In this document: positions 1 to 9,727 of the stretch, piece after piece
Layout of the letters: every line of letters begins with the position of its first letter
Position numbering within the stretch: the stretch's first letter is position 1
Assembly: GCA_013792075.1 (NCBI GenBank)
Contig: VMSR01000076.1
Location: forward strand, 27,588 to 91,587
Length of the DNA: 64,000 bases
DNA from: Desulfobacula sp.
GTDB taxonomy: Bacteria; Desulfobacterota; Desulfobacteria; Desulfobacterales; Desulfobacteraceae
Reading direction: 5' to 3'
Notes under the pieces: model-generated
Told to the model about the DNA's origin: nothing
Seen by the model: the letters and a program-made list of their open reading frames with translations, nothing else
The model's database searches: none
Program-made: the position numbers and the translations under genes

Positions 1-328
1 CCGGGGCACCCATTTTCTTTTGAAACAGGGCGCAAAACTGGTTGAAAATGAAATGGATATCCTTGATGAACTTCACCAATTTGTCCATGTTCACCCCTTG
101 GTTCAAACAGACTCCCAGGGTAAAAAAAGAAAAAAAAACCCTCCTTTGATGGACAAAGAACTTGGATTGGTATATAAACATCTCGATCCTTACCCCAAAC
201 ATATTGATTTGATTATCGAATCAACCCGGATGGACACAGGTCTTGTTTCCGCCAACCTGCTTGATCTTGAACTCAAAGGACTGGTTTTGCGGCATCCTGG
301 TAATTATTTTTCACTTTCGGAGGAATAA
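1..328 (+). CDS. dprA: DNA processing protein DprA, 3' end (partial)
   Basis: This is the C-terminal part of a DprA/Smf protein, which loads RecA on incoming single-stranded DNA. The frame is open from base 2. It reads RGTHFLLKQGAKLVEN, the family's characteristic end of the Rossmann-like domain (GT..LI.QGA.LV), followed by a winged-helix tail of about 80 residues with the usual IDLIIESTRMDTGLVSANL helix-turn-helix. The 5' part lies before the window. The stop lies 2 bases before topA, so the two are probably cotranscribed, an arrangement seen in many bacteria. Confidence 0.85.
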   Translation, partial: RGTHFLLKQGAKLVENEMDILDELHQFVHVHPLVQTDSQGKKRKKNPPLMDKELGLVYKHLDPYPKHIDLIIESTRMDTGLVSANLLDLELKGLVLRHPGNYFSLSEE

Positions 329-330
329 AA

Positions 331-2619
331 TTGGCAAAACCGCTCATTATTGTTGAGTCCCCAACCAAAATCAAAACCCTTACAAAATATATCGGTAAAG
401 ACTATAATGTAGCTGCCAGTGCAGGCCATATCCGGGATCTTCCGGTCAAAAATCTCGGTATTGATATTGAAGATAATTTTAAAGCGCAATATGAGAATAT
501 CACCAATAAAGCCAAGGTGATTGCCAATTTAAAAAAAATTGCCAAGGGAGCGGATGAGATCTTCCTTGCACCTGACCCTGACCGTGAGGGAGAAGCCATT
601 GCCTTCCACATAATGGACATCCTTAAAAAAAAAGGCCGGGTCTTTCACCGGGTACTCATCCATGAACTGACCAAAAAAGGAATCACCGAGGCACTTAAAA
701 ATCAGTTGGTCCCGGATGCTGATAAATATGATGCCCAGCAGGCAAGACGAAAATTAGACCGGCTGGTGGGATACCAGATTTCTCCTCTTTTATGGCAAAA
801 GGTCCAACGGGGCCTAAGTGCGGGTCGGGTTCAATCGGTTACCGTTAAGATTATCTGTGACCGGGAACGGGAAATCAGAAAATTTGACCCCGAAGAATAC
901 TGGAGCATTACCGCCGAGTTGCTGGCCCAAAATCCGCCGCCCTTTAATGCTGCCCTGGTTAAGATCAATAATAAGAAGGCCAAAGTTACCAATGAAAACC
1001 AAGCGCTTGGTATTTTGGCAGACCTTGAAAAAGTCGATTTTGTTGTTGACCAGATAAAAAACAAAACCATGAAGCGCAATCCCCAGCCTCCTTTTATTAC
1101 CAGTAAACTCCAGCAGGATGCCATTAACCGGCTCAGGTTTTCTGCAAAAAAAACCATGGTGGTGGCCCAGCAGCTTTACGAAGGGATTGAAATCGGTTCC
1201 AAAGGGCCAGAGGGTCTGATCACCTATATGCGTACCGACTCGGTCCGTATCGCACCGGAAGCTGCCCAGGAGGCCCTGGAACTCATTGCCAAAGACTACG
1301 GCCAGGACTATGCAGTCAAAAATCCCCGATTCTTTAAAAATAAGAACAAGGTTCAGGATGCCCATGAGGCCATCCGGCCCACATCGGTATTCAATACCCC
1401 AGCAAAGCTGGCCTCCTTTCTGTCCGAGGACCAGTTCAAGCTCTATGACCTGATTTGGAAACGATTTGTCGCCTCCCAGATGACCCAGGCACTCATTGAT
1501 CAAAAATCCATCATGATCAAGGCAACAGATACCTATCTTTTCTCGGTGAGCGGTTCCACGGTTCGGTTTCCTGGATTTATGGAAGTGTATGCCACTGAGG
1601 AAAAGAACACGGACAAAGAGATACAGGCATTGCCGGTTGTCGAAGAAGGGGCTGTTCTCAAAACCCGGAAACTGGACCCCAAACAGCATTTTACAAAGCC
1701 ATTGCCACGGTTTTCAGAAGCCTCCCTTGTCAAAGAGCTTGAAAAAAACGGCATTGGAAGACCCAGTACCTATGCCTCCATTATCAGTGTCATCCAGGAC
1801 AAAGGGTATGTGGACCTGGTGAACCGGTATTTTGTCCCCAGTGAACTGGGATTTATTGTAAATGATTTGTTGGTGGCCTCCTTTCCCACGCTTCTGGATA
1901 TATCCTTTACCGCCCAGATGGAGAACAATTTGGATGATGTGGAGAGCGGCAAGCTAAATGAGGTTGCACTTTTGACCGAGTTTTACGATGGTTTCAAAAA
2001 AACCCTGGATGATGCCGGTGAAAAAATGGTCAGCGTCAAGGGAGTGGGCGTTGAAACCGGTATTAATTGTCCTTTGTGCCAAAAAGCCGTGAACATAAAA
2101 ATCGGTCGGAATGGTCATTTTCTTGCCTGTACAGGATATCCGGACTGTTCTTTTACCAGCAACTATCTGAGGGATGAACGCGGCAATATTTCCATTGTTG
2201 AAAAAATCGAAGACAATACCCCGGTCAAAGACTGTCCCATGTGCAAAGAACCCATGGTTCAAAAGGAGGGAAGATTTGGATTGTTTCTTGCCTGTACCGG
2301 GTATCCGGAATGCAAACACACCGAGTCCGTGGGTCAGGAAAATTCCAACACAGACACAGGGGTTTCTTGTTTTGAGCCCGGGTGTGGGGGGACCATTATT
2401 GAAAAAAAATCCAAGCGGGGAAAGATTTTTTACGGCTGCTCCAAATACCCGGACTGCAGCTTTGCCTCCTGGGATAGGCCTGTCAACAAAAAATGTCCGG
2501 ACTGCGGGTCTCTTTTCCTTGTTGAAAAGGAAAACAAACGGGAAGGCAAATTTTTAAAATGCCCCAACAAAGAGTGCAAACATAAGGAAAATTTACCCCA
2601 GGCCCCTTCCGAAGAATAG
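331..2619 (+). CDS. topA: DNA topoisomerase I (type IA)
   Basis: A 762-residue type IA topoisomerase that relaxes negative supercoils. An N-terminal Toprim domain begins IIVESPTKIKTL and has the acidic DPDPDREGE motif near residues 82-90. The active-site tyrosine is in GLITYMRTDSVR (about Y299). The C-terminus has four zinc-ribbon repeats, CPLC...CTGYPDC, CPMC...CTGYPEC, CFEPGC...CSKYPDC and CPDC...CPNKEC (residues about 578-755). The start is TTG at 331, supported by a GGAGG seven bases upstream; no ATG fits. It directly follows dprA. Confidence 0.97.
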   Translation: MAKPLIIVESPTKIKTLTKYIGKDYNVAASAGHIRDLPVKNLGIDIEDNFKAQYENITNKAKVIANLKKIAKGADEIFLAPDPDREGEAIAFHIMDILKKKGRVFHRVLIHELTKKGITEALKNQLVPDADKYDAQQARRKLDRLVGYQISPLLWQKVQRGLSAGRVQSVTVKIICDREREIRKFDPEEYWSITAELLAQNPPPFNAALVKINNKKAKVTNENQALGILADLEKVDFVVDQIKNKTMKRNPQPPFITSKLQQDAINRLRFSAKKTMVVAQQLYEGIEIGSKGPEGLITYMRTDSVRIAPEAAQEALELIAKDYGQDYAVKNPRFFKNKNKVQDAHEAIRPTSVFNTPAKLASFLSEDQFKLYDLIWKRFVASQMTQALIDQKSIMIKATDTYLFSVSGSTVRFPGFMEVYATEEKNTDKEIQALPVVEEGAVLKTRKLDPKQHFTKPLPRFSEASLVKELEKNGIGRPSTYASIISVIQDKGYVDLVNRYFVPSELGFIVNDLLVASFPTLLDISFTAQMENNLDDVESGKLNEVALLTEFYDGFKKTLDDAGEKMVSVKGVGVETGINCPLCQKAVNIKIGRNGHFLACTGYPDCSFTSNYLRDERGNISIVEKIEDNTPVKDCPMCKEPMVQKEGRFGLFLACTGYPECKHTESVGQENSNTDTGVSCFEPGCGGTIIEKKSKRGKIFYGCSKYPDCSFASWDRPVNKKCPDCGSLFLVEKENKREGKFLKCPNKECKHKENLPQAPSEE

Positions 2620-2633
2620 GGAATTTTTAAAAA

Positions 2634-4703
2634 TCATTCTCCTGTACGGGACCAGTTTTGTAACGCTTCAAATACCAGGTCCCGTTTAATGGGTTTGGTC
2701 AGAAAGTCATCCATTCCTGCCGCCAGACATTTTTCTTTAAAATCATTCAATACATTTGCGGTCAGGGCCAGGATGGGTATCCTGGTTTTGGGCGTGAACT
2801 TCATTTCAAGGGAACGAATCTGCCGGGTGGCTTCAAGTCCATCCATTTTGGGCATGTTAATGTCCATCAATATCAGGTCATATCCATCTGGACTTTTTTT
2901 GAACAATTCAAGGGCTTCCTCTCCGTTTCCTGCAACTTCCACACAATACCCGGCCTTTGACAGCATCAGGCTGGTCATTTTCTGGTTGACCGGATTGTCT
3001 TCCACAAGGAGGATGGATACGCCGTATTTCTGGTTTTCAGCCAGGGAATGAACCGTTAACAACTGACTGGATTCACGGCCCTTCTCCGGGTGTGGATTCT
3101 TGTCCATTCCCATGACATAGGCCGCCATTTCCATCAATGTCTGCCTTCGGATCGGTTTTGATAAATAGCCTTTAAATCCTGCTGTTTTAAATCCCTTTGC
3201 AATTCCAGGGAAAGGGACACAGCAGGCGATCCAGTCAAAGTCAAAGTCTTTTGGGGAAAATTTTTTAAGCAGATGTGAAAGATCCGGAGATGTGGGTTTT
3301 ATTGATTTTCCGAAATCGATAATCCCCAGATCAAAATCCCGGGCCGCCGGGGTGGTCAAAAACAAGGGGAAATTATCCCAGGATTCATGATGCACCTTCA
3401 TTTCGGCCTGTAACAATTCATGGTTTAAGAGTTCAAAGGTATCCCAGGTTGTGGTACTGACCAGAACCCTTTTCCCCTTAAGTCCCGAAGGTCTGACCCG
3501 GTCCTGCTTTTTGGGTTCAGCTTTGGTCATCGCGGCTGAAAAATAAAAGGTTGATCCCTTGTCTTTTTGGGATTTTACCCACAGATCACCGTCCATTCGT
3601 TTGGCAATATTTTTACTGATGGCAAGGCCGAGACCTGTACCGCCATAGCGGTTGGTGATATCGTCTTCCGACTGGACAAAGGGCTTAAAAATGGTATCCA
3701 GTTCCGTTGAAGAGATGCCGATGCCCGTATCGGAAACCCTGGTCGTAAGTTTGACCGTATCCGTATCCGACTCTAGTGAATCCAGCTCCAGGGTGATGGA
3801 CCCTTCCGGGGTAAATTTGACGGCATTGCCCAACAGATTCAGGAGCACCTGGCGAAACCTGTGGGGATCCCCCTTTACCATTCCGGGCACTGTATCGGAA
3901 ATACAACAGCGCAATTCAACCTTTGACTCGTCCACCTGGGGTCTGATCACATCAAGGGTGTCAAAACAAAGCACTTCAGGGTCAAAGTCAATGGATTCAA
4001 GGGAAAGCTTGCCAGATTCCACCTTTGAAAAATCAAGGATATCATTGACAACCGATAGGAGGGTATCGCAGGAAATTCTGGCATTTTTCAAAAACAAGGT
4101 TTGTTCTGCATTTAAAGGGGTATCCAGCAGCATATCCGTATACCCCACAATGCCGTTTAAAGGGGTTCTGATCTCATGGCTCATGGAAGCCAGAAAAAAA
4201 GTTTTGGCCCGGGATGCGTCCTTTGCTTCTATTGCCAGATGATGGGCCCGCTCGATGGTCGCACGCAATTGCAGGTTTGTCTGATTCAGATTGATCACTG
4301 TTGTTTTTTCCCTGGCAATGCGGGCGATTCTTGCCAAGGAGGAATTGATATTAAAGGGTTTGGTCATATAATCCGACGCACCGGCATCCATAATATCCAC
4401 GTAGGAATAGTCCGATGCATACCCTGTCATAATAATAAAAGCAATATCCGGAAACAAAACTTTTATTGTTTTGAGCAAGGCAATCCCATCCATTCCGGGC
4501 ATGGAAATATCAGAGATAACCAGATCAAAGGGAGGATTCTGCTGACTTTTGATCATCTCCAATGCAATTTCAGCATCCGGGGCTTGATCGCAGACATACC
4601 CTGCCCGGGTAAGGGCCTTTGTCAAAAGCAGCCGAAGGCTGCTTTCATCGTCTACCACCAGAATCCGTTGTATGGAAGACTCTGTTTTTATGGAATTATT
4701 CAT
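2634..4703 (-). CDS. hybrid sensor histidine kinase with N-terminal receiver
   Basis: A 689-residue soluble hybrid kinase. Domain order: a receiver (residues about 14-130, phospho-acceptor Asp in SDISMPGMDG), a short coiled coil, a HisKA domain with phospho-acceptor His in MSHEIRTPLNG, a HATPase domain with an N box near LLGNAVKFTPEG and the GTGLGLAI loop, a degenerate receiver-like segment (about 420-545), and a C-terminal receiver (Asp in MDINMPKMDG). There are no membrane segments, so input probably comes through the first receiver from another kinase. Its ATG overlaps the efp stop by 8 bases, so it is translationally coupled to efp. The ligand and output are not visible. Confidence 0.9.
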   Translation of the reverse strand: MNNSIKTESSIQRILVVDDESSLRLLLTKALTRAGYVCDQAPDAEIALEMIKSQQNPPFDLVISDISMPGMDGIALLKTIKVLFPDIAFIIMTGYASDYSYVDIMDAGASDYMTKPFNINSSLARIARIAREKTTVINLNQTNLQLRATIERAHHLAIEAKDASRAKTFFLASMSHEIRTPLNGIVGYTDMLLDTPLNAEQTLFLKNARISCDTLLSVVNDILDFSKVESGKLSLESIDFDPEVLCFDTLDVIRPQVDESKVELRCCISDTVPGMVKGDPHRFRQVLLNLLGNAVKFTPEGSITLELDSLESDTDTVKLTTRVSDTGIGISSTELDTIFKPFVQSEDDITNRYGGTGLGLAISKNIAKRMDGDLWVKSQKDKGSTFYFSAAMTKAEPKKQDRVRPSGLKGKRVLVSTTTWDTFELLNHELLQAEMKVHHESWDNFPLFLTTPAARDFDLGIIDFGKSIKPTSPDLSHLLKKFSPKDFDFDWIACCVPFPGIAKGFKTAGFKGYLSKPIRRQTLMEMAAYVMGMDKNPHPEKGRESSQLLTVHSLAENQKYGVSILLVEDNPVNQKMTSLMLSKAGYCVEVAGNGEEALELFKKSPDGYDLILMDINMPKMDGLEATRQIRSLEMKFTPKTRIPILALTANVLNDFKEKCLAAGMDDFLTKPIKRDLVFEALQNWSRTGE

Positions 4704-5259
4704 TCACCCGTTCAACATATTCCCTGGTTCTTGTATCAATCTTAACCTTCTGTCCCTGGTCAATAAACGGGGGAACCTGAACTTCAAATCCTGTTTCAAG
4801 GGTGGCAGGTTTAGTGCTCCCCGTTGCCGTATCTCCTTTGGCCCAGGGTTCAGTAGCCGTCACCTCAAGATTGATAAAGTTGGGAAGGGTTATCCCGATG
4901 GCCTGACCATTGTAGAGAAGAATGGTGCAAACTGTGTTGTCTTTGATCAGATCCGTGGCATCGCCCACCTGCTCCTTTGTTAAAGCAATCTGTTCATAGT
5001 TTGAGGTGTTCATAAAAAAATAGGAACCCTTGTCCGCATACAGGTATTCCATTTCCTGCTCTTCAAGATCTGCTTTTTCAAATTTATCTCCAGACCTATA
5101 GGTTCGCTCAAACAGGTTGCCTGTGATCATATTTTTGAGTTTACATTTATACAAGGACTGTCCCTTGCCTGGTTTTTTAAACTCAAACCCCACAACAACA
5201 TAGGGTTCTCCATCAATTTCAAACTTAAGGCCTTTTTTTAAGTCACTGGCTAGATACAT
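4696..5259 (-). CDS. efp: translation elongation factor P
   Basis: A 187-residue EF-P, which relieves ribosome stalling at proline runs. The N-terminal KOW-like domain contains the loop FKKPGKGQS (residues about 27-35), whose lysine is the modification site in the family. Two OB-type domains follow, ending in the typical TREYVERV. The length matches the family. Start ATG is at 5259 with weak AGGAGT-like bases just upstream. A hybrid kinase gene overlaps its stop. It is divergent from guaA, with 167 bases between them holding the promoters of both. Confidence 0.96.
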   Translation of the reverse strand: MYLASDLKKGLKFEIDGEPYVVVGFEFKKPGKGQSLYKCKLKNMITGNLFERTYRSGDKFEKADLEEQEMEYLYADKGSYFFMNTSNYEQIALTKEQVGDATDLIKDNTVCTILLYNGQAIGITLPNFINLEVTATEPWAKGDTATGSTKPATLETGFEVQVPPFIDQGQKVKIDTRTREYVERVNE

Positions 5260-5426
5260 CCATTACTCCTAATGTTAACATATTAATTTACAATATTTTG
5301 GGATGGTCCCCAATAAAGCACAATAACACCATATTGGCAAGATCCAGATAAAAACATCTTGCTTTTTTATCCATATTATAGGAAATATTAAGATTTGAAA
5401 CTAAAAATCATTCTAGGATAGAATTT

Positions 5427-6956
5427 ATGATAATTGTAATTGATTTCGGTTCACAATTCAACCAGCTGATTGCCAGGCGCGTCAGGGAGAATGGGGTCTA
5501 TTGTCAGGTTGAACCTTCGGGCATTTCCGTTGAAAAAATCAAGGCAATGAATCCGGTGGGGATCATCCTTTCCGGCGGGCCTTCGTCCATCTATGAAGAG
5601 AACAGCCCCACCATCGATACATCCATTTTTGAATTGGGTATCCCGGTTCTGGGTATCTGCTATGGTATGCACTTCATGGTCCATGCCCTGGGCGGGACCA
5701 TACGAAGGGCAGACAAAAGAGAATACGGATTTGCACAATTAACTGTAAAAGAAGAACGACCTCTTTTTACGGATATGGGGAATTCATTTCAATGCTGGAT
5801 GAGCCACGGAGATTCTGCCGAAGAATTGCCCCCAGATTTTGTGGTGACGGCATCCACTGAAAACACAAAAATTGCAGCCATTGCAAACCATACAAAAAGG
5901 TTCTACGGACTCCAGCTCCATCCGGAGGTGGAACACTCTGTTAATGGCTCCCTGATGATACATCATTTTTTATTTGATGTGTGCGCATGTGAAAAAAACT
6001 GGAATATGAAATCCTTTTCCGATGGTGCCATCGCCCAGATCAAGAGTGCTGTCGGAAACAAAAAGGTGATTATGGGTCTTTCCGGCGGTGTGGATTCATC
6101 CGTAGCCGCCACCCTGATCCACAAGGCAATTGGAAAAAATTTGCATTGTATTTTTGTGGACAATGGTCTGTTAAGGGAAAATGAAAAAGAAAACCTTGAA
6201 AAAAGCCTGACCGCCAAGCTGGATTTGAACATTAAATTTGTGGATGCCAGGGAAAAATTTTTAACAGCCTTAAAAGGGGTGACAGACCCGGAAACAAAAC
6301 GCAAAATCATTGGCAAACACTTTATTGATGTTTTTGACACAGAAGCCAAAAAAATTGACGGCGCAGAATTTTTGGGCCAGGGAACCCTATATCCGGATAT
6401 CATTGAATCCAAATCCGCTTTTGGCGGCCCCACTTCCATTATCAAATCTCACCATAATGTGGGCGGGCTTCCAGAAAAAATGAACCTGAAATTAATTGAG
6501 CCCCTGCAGCTTCTGTTTAAGGATGAGGTCAGAAAACTGGGGCTCACCCTTGGCATCAATGAGGAATTGATCTGGAGACAGCCCTTTCCAGGCCCTGGAC
6601 TTGCCATCAGAATCATGGGAGAGATCACGGAAGAGCGACTGAATATACTTCGGAAGGCCGATACCGTTCTTTTGGAAGAAATCCGTGCTGCCGGTTATTA
6701 TAAAAAACTCTGGCAGTCCTTTGCTGTGCTTTTGCCAATCAAAAGCGTTGGCGTCATGGGCGATAAAAGAACCTTTGCCAATTGCATTGCCATCCGTGCG
6801 GTCACAAGCAATGATGCCATGACGGCAGACTGGGCAAAACTGCCCCACGATCTTTTGGGAAAAATTTCCAATCGCATTATAAATGAAGTGGACAAAATCA
6901 ACCGGGTTGTGTTTGATATAACCTCCAAACCGCCCGGTACCATAGAATGGGAATAG
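5427..6956 (+). CDS. guaA: GMP synthase (glutamine-hydrolysing)
   Basis: A 509-residue two-domain enzyme making GMP from XMP, ATP and glutamine. The N-terminal class I glutamine amidotransferase has the nucleophile Cys in GICYGMH (about residue 79) and HPEVEHS supplying the catalytic His and Glu. The ATP pyrophosphatase domain has the PP-loop GLSGGVDSSVAA (about 217-228). The C-terminal dimerisation domain ends in the family's typical KPPGTIEWE. It is complete and collinear with GuaA. Confidence 0.97.
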   Translation: MIIVIDFGSQFNQLIARRVRENGVYCQVEPSGISVEKIKAMNPVGIILSGGPSSIYEENSPTIDTSIFELGIPVLGICYGMHFMVHALGGTIRRADKREYGFAQLTVKEERPLFTDMGNSFQCWMSHGDSAEELPPDFVVTASTENTKIAAIANHTKRFYGLQLHPEVEHSVNGSLMIHHFLFDVCACEKNWNMKSFSDGAIAQIKSAVGNKKVIMGLSGGVDSSVAATLIHKAIGKNLHCIFVDNGLLRENEKENLEKSLTAKLDLNIKFVDAREKFLTALKGVTDPETKRKIIGKHFIDVFDTEAKKIDGAEFLGQGTLYPDIIESKSAFGGPTSIIKSHHNVGGLPEKMNLKLIEPLQLLFKDEVRKLGLTLGINEELIWRQPFPGPGLAIRIMGEITEERLNILRKADTVLLEEIRAAGYYKKLWQSFAVLLPIKSVGVMGDKRTFANCIAIRAVTSNDAMTADWAKLPHDLLGKISNRIINEVDKINRVVFDITSKPPGTIEWE

Positions 6957-6984
6957 ACCCCCAAAAAAACAGGATAAACCCACC

Positions 6985-7911
6985 ATGGATTCCATGAATC
7001 TAAACGATTATCGAAATGATCCCTCGCGCATTATGGAAGAGGATACTTCTGAAAACCTTCAATCCTCGGAGTATCGTCAGGAAATTAATACCTTGAAGAT
7101 TGAAAAATTGGCCAACCGGGTGACCCTTATTTCCGTGATCATTCCCTGCCTGATTTGTGCCATTCTTATTTTTATCTACCTGGATATGAAAGAACGGGTT
7201 GTGGATGTGGATGAAACCAAAAGAATTCAGGTGGAGAAAATAGCACAGCAGCTGGAGGAAAAATTAAATGCCCTGGATGTGCGGATTGCCAAAAACAAAT
7301 TTGAACTGGACCAGCAGCTGCCTGTGCTGAGCAAAAAACAAGAAACCCTGGAAACTCAGCTGACAAAACTGTCATCCTCAAAAGCAGACGCAAAAACCAT
7401 GGAAACTGCCATGGCAAAGCTTGGTGAAGGCATTCAGAAAAATACCAGTCAGAACAAGTCAAATCAGTTGGCTTTGGAAGCTGTCAATGTTAAATTTTTG
7501 GCCTCCATTAAAGAAAACAATGCCCAGTTCAAAGAAAACGCCGACCAGATCAAAGAGGAAATCAGTCTTTTTAAAAAAAAGTTTGACTCCGGGCTTGCGG
7601 AACTTAGGGCATATGAAGAACAACTGGGACAATTGGGGAAAACCACAAGTCTTCTGGACAAAAAATTCAAAGCCATGGAATTGGAAAAGCTTTCCGGAAA
7701 AGAACTGGACAGCCGCTTCAACCAGATGCAGCAATCCTTTGAACGAAAAATCAAAGAACTAGAGACAAAACTGGCCCAAAGAACTTCCAGTTCTCCGGCA
7801 CCTGTTAAAACAACGGATAAAACACAATCTTCGGACACGAAACCGTCTCCCCAGCTTGATACCGGCAACATCAAGTCGGGAAACATATCAGAACAACCCT
7901 TGAAGCAATAA
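6985..7911 (+). CDS. membrane-anchored coiled-coil protein of unknown function
   Basis: A 308-residue protein with a cytoplasmic head, one strong membrane segment (about residues 51-70, VTLISVIIPCLICAILIFIY) and then roughly 200 residues of heptad-rich coiled coil, with a Ser/Thr/Pro-rich tail. I do not recognise a family. Its stop is 16 bases before the SidJ-like gene, so the two form an operon downstream of guaA. A bitopic protein with a long coiled coil could act as a scaffold or adaptor for the downstream protein, but that is inference. Confidence 0.75.
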   Translation: MDSMNLNDYRNDPSRIMEEDTSENLQSSEYRQEINTLKIEKLANRVTLISVIIPCLICAILIFIYLDMKERVVDVDETKRIQVEKIAQQLEEKLNALDVRIAKNKFELDQQLPVLSKKQETLETQLTKLSSSKADAKTMETAMAKLGEGIQKNTSQNKSNQLALEAVNVKFLASIKENNAQFKENADQIKEEISLFKKKFDSGLAELRAYEEQLGQLGKTTSLLDKKFKAMELEKLSGKELDSRFNQMQQSFERKIKELETKLAQRTSSSPAPVKTTDKTQSSDTKPSPQLDTGNIKSGNISEQPLKQ

Positions 7912-7927
7912 GGACCAATGGTTTTCC

Positions 7928-9523
7928 ATGGTTCCCTTTGACGACAGGGATCGTATCCATACAGAAGCCCAGTTGTTAGATCAGAAACTTGATTTTTCTG
8001 CTGCCTATATGGCCCTTCAATACCTTTGCACCCGAATGGAAACCTTTCCGGATTCCATCACAGATACCACCCTTAACGCCCTGATTTTTCTCATTGAATC
8101 AGACCGGTTTAATTCCCAGAAACAGGTGTTGTTCCTTTACATAGAGGCGGCCTTGGCCCTGATCCGGATGGCACAAAATATCCAGGTTCCTGTGGCCAAA
8201 AGAATCATACCCCAACTCCAGGAAATACTGGTCACAGCCAGGGGAAAACGTCAGAGAGCGGTTGCCCAGGCCCTTGCAAAACTGCCGGTACGCCTTCTGA
8301 CCCAGCCGGATCTCCCTGAAGTTGTGTCACCCCCGTTGAAAATCTCCCTTGAAAAAATTTTATCCTGCTTTCCGGACCATGACCCCTTGTCTGCAAAATG
8401 GCAGGGCAGAAGCCTCACCGTCCGAACACGGAGCAAAGGCGTGGGGACCATAAAATTTGCAAACTCCGCGACCAATGTGGCGGAACTGGCCAATGAAATC
8501 CTTTGGATGGATTTTTTACAATTGCACCCGATTAGCCCTTTATCCGGGTTTCATATCCCCTGCCCTGTCAGAATTAACGGTCAATTTTTGTTTGAAATCA
8601 ACCCTGTTTCAGGTTCTCTTTTAAATGACAAGCCGGTTTGTTTCAAACCTGTTGCCATTGCTTATTATGCCCAGGCCCGATACTTTGAGTATCCCAATGA
8701 AAATGTAGTGGAGAATAATTTTTCCAATGACCAGATAAAAGAAGTTTTTTTCAGGAATGCCCACCTGCTTGGCAACCTGACCGCTAAGGGAATCATTCAC
8801 ACTGCCCTGATTCCCTTGTTTCACAACAGAGTGCAACAAGGCCGGCGCAATGACAATGGCGCCTATCTCTGGGAGCAGGGAGGGCGCCTGGATCAATGGC
8901 TGGACTCCTGCCAGTATCCGAATTTTGCCTCCTCCGGATTAAGGGATTTTGAACACTTGATCCGCATGAACGATAGCAAATCCTTGGGCCATTACATTGG
9001 GGAACATATCTTAAGTTTTGTTTTGGTGATTGGCAGTTATTTTCGAAACAAGGCCCCCTTAAAAAGAGGAACAAAAGAAAGCCCCGGCCCCTGCGACACT
9101 CGCGACCTGTTTGATAAAGGCTTGTTTACAGATCTGGTAAAGGGTGTTGTTGAACGATATTACGAAGGCATTACCGGACAAAAACCGAATACCTGTCTGT
9201 TTAAGGGCTTACCCGAATTGATAGATTCCCTTATTGAAAAAATGGGCAGGGACGAAGACATGGAAGAGATACTTCGGATTCAGGATCAACAGACCATGAC
9301 AGACAGCCAATTTTCTCGATTTCTCTTGGAAAGAGGCATACCAAACCCCCATCCCTATGTACGGGGCGACCAGGACATTATTCTGATAACAGGCCCCCAT
9401 CTGGGCGGTTTTAGTCAGTCCATATCCATCCCAAGCCTGATAGAATTTCTTTTCTGCCTTTCTTCCCTGTGCGTCTCAGACCGCTTTCTCATGGAAAACG
9501 CCTTGAAAGATTACGGACTTTAG
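7928..9523 (+). CDS. SidJ-like pseudokinase family protein
   Basis: A 531-residue protein that resembles the SidJ-related pseudokinase family. Residues about 1-130 are helical repeats. A kinase-like lobe follows with a GTIKFAN strand (equivalent to the ATP-binding lysine), a helix with ELANEILWMDFL (candidate alpha-C Glu), a hinge-like SGSLLNDK, and HTALIPLFHN followed by NDNGAYLWEQGG where the catalytic and metal-binding loops would sit. Legionella SidJ uses such a fold for glutamylation rather than phosphorylation; whether this one does is unknown. It is cotranscribed with the upstream coiled-coil membrane protein. Assignment is from memory of family motifs, without a search. Confidence 0.55.
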   Translation: MVPFDDRDRIHTEAQLLDQKLDFSAAYMALQYLCTRMETFPDSITDTTLNALIFLIESDRFNSQKQVLFLYIEAALALIRMAQNIQVPVAKRIIPQLQEILVTARGKRQRAVAQALAKLPVRLLTQPDLPEVVSPPLKISLEKILSCFPDHDPLSAKWQGRSLTVRTRSKGVGTIKFANSATNVAELANEILWMDFLQLHPISPLSGFHIPCPVRINGQFLFEINPVSGSLLNDKPVCFKPVAIAYYAQARYFEYPNENVVENNFSNDQIKEVFFRNAHLLGNLTAKGIIHTALIPLFHNRVQQGRRNDNGAYLWEQGGRLDQWLDSCQYPNFASSGLRDFEHLIRMNDSKSLGHYIGEHILSFVLVIGSYFRNKAPLKRGTKESPGPCDTRDLFDKGLFTDLVKGVVERYYEGITGQKPNTCLFKGLPELIDSLIEKMGRDEDMEEILRIQDQQTMTDSQFSRFLLERGIPNPHPYVRGDQDIILITGPHLGGFSQSISIPSLIEFLFCLSSLCVSDRFLMENALKDYGL

Positions 9524-9570
9524 GGTATATATTGGCTATCTTGAGGGTAGCTAATTAAAAAGGAATAAAT

Positions 9571-9723
9571 ATGTCCAAACAACATCCTGAATGCCCGCTC
9601 TATAATCATGCCACCTGCAAAGAACTACACAATCCTAAATTATGCGCCATTATCCGGGAAGACAAAGCTTGTTTAAAAAAACAGCAGAAACCTAAAAAAG
9701 AATTTGTTGGCGATTCGGAATAG
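9571..9723 (+). CDS. small cysteine-containing protein (50 aa)
   Basis: A short gene starting at ATG 9571 behind AAAAAGGA. It encodes 50 residues with four regularly placed cysteines (C9, C16, C25 and C33: CPLYNHATC, LCAI, ACLKK) and a lysine-rich tail, which suggests a small metal-binding or disulfide-linked protein. It is 47 bases after the SidJ-like gene on the same strand and converges with the mltD gene. No function can be given. Confidence 0.65.
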   Translation: MSKQHPECPLYNHATCKELHNPKLCAIIREDKACLKKQQKPKKEFVGDSE

Positions 9724-9727
9724 CCCC

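Noticed and set aside
814..1689. 291-codon minus-strand frame inside topA
   Set aside because: Antisense shadow of a certain gene; composition is typical of a shadow frame.
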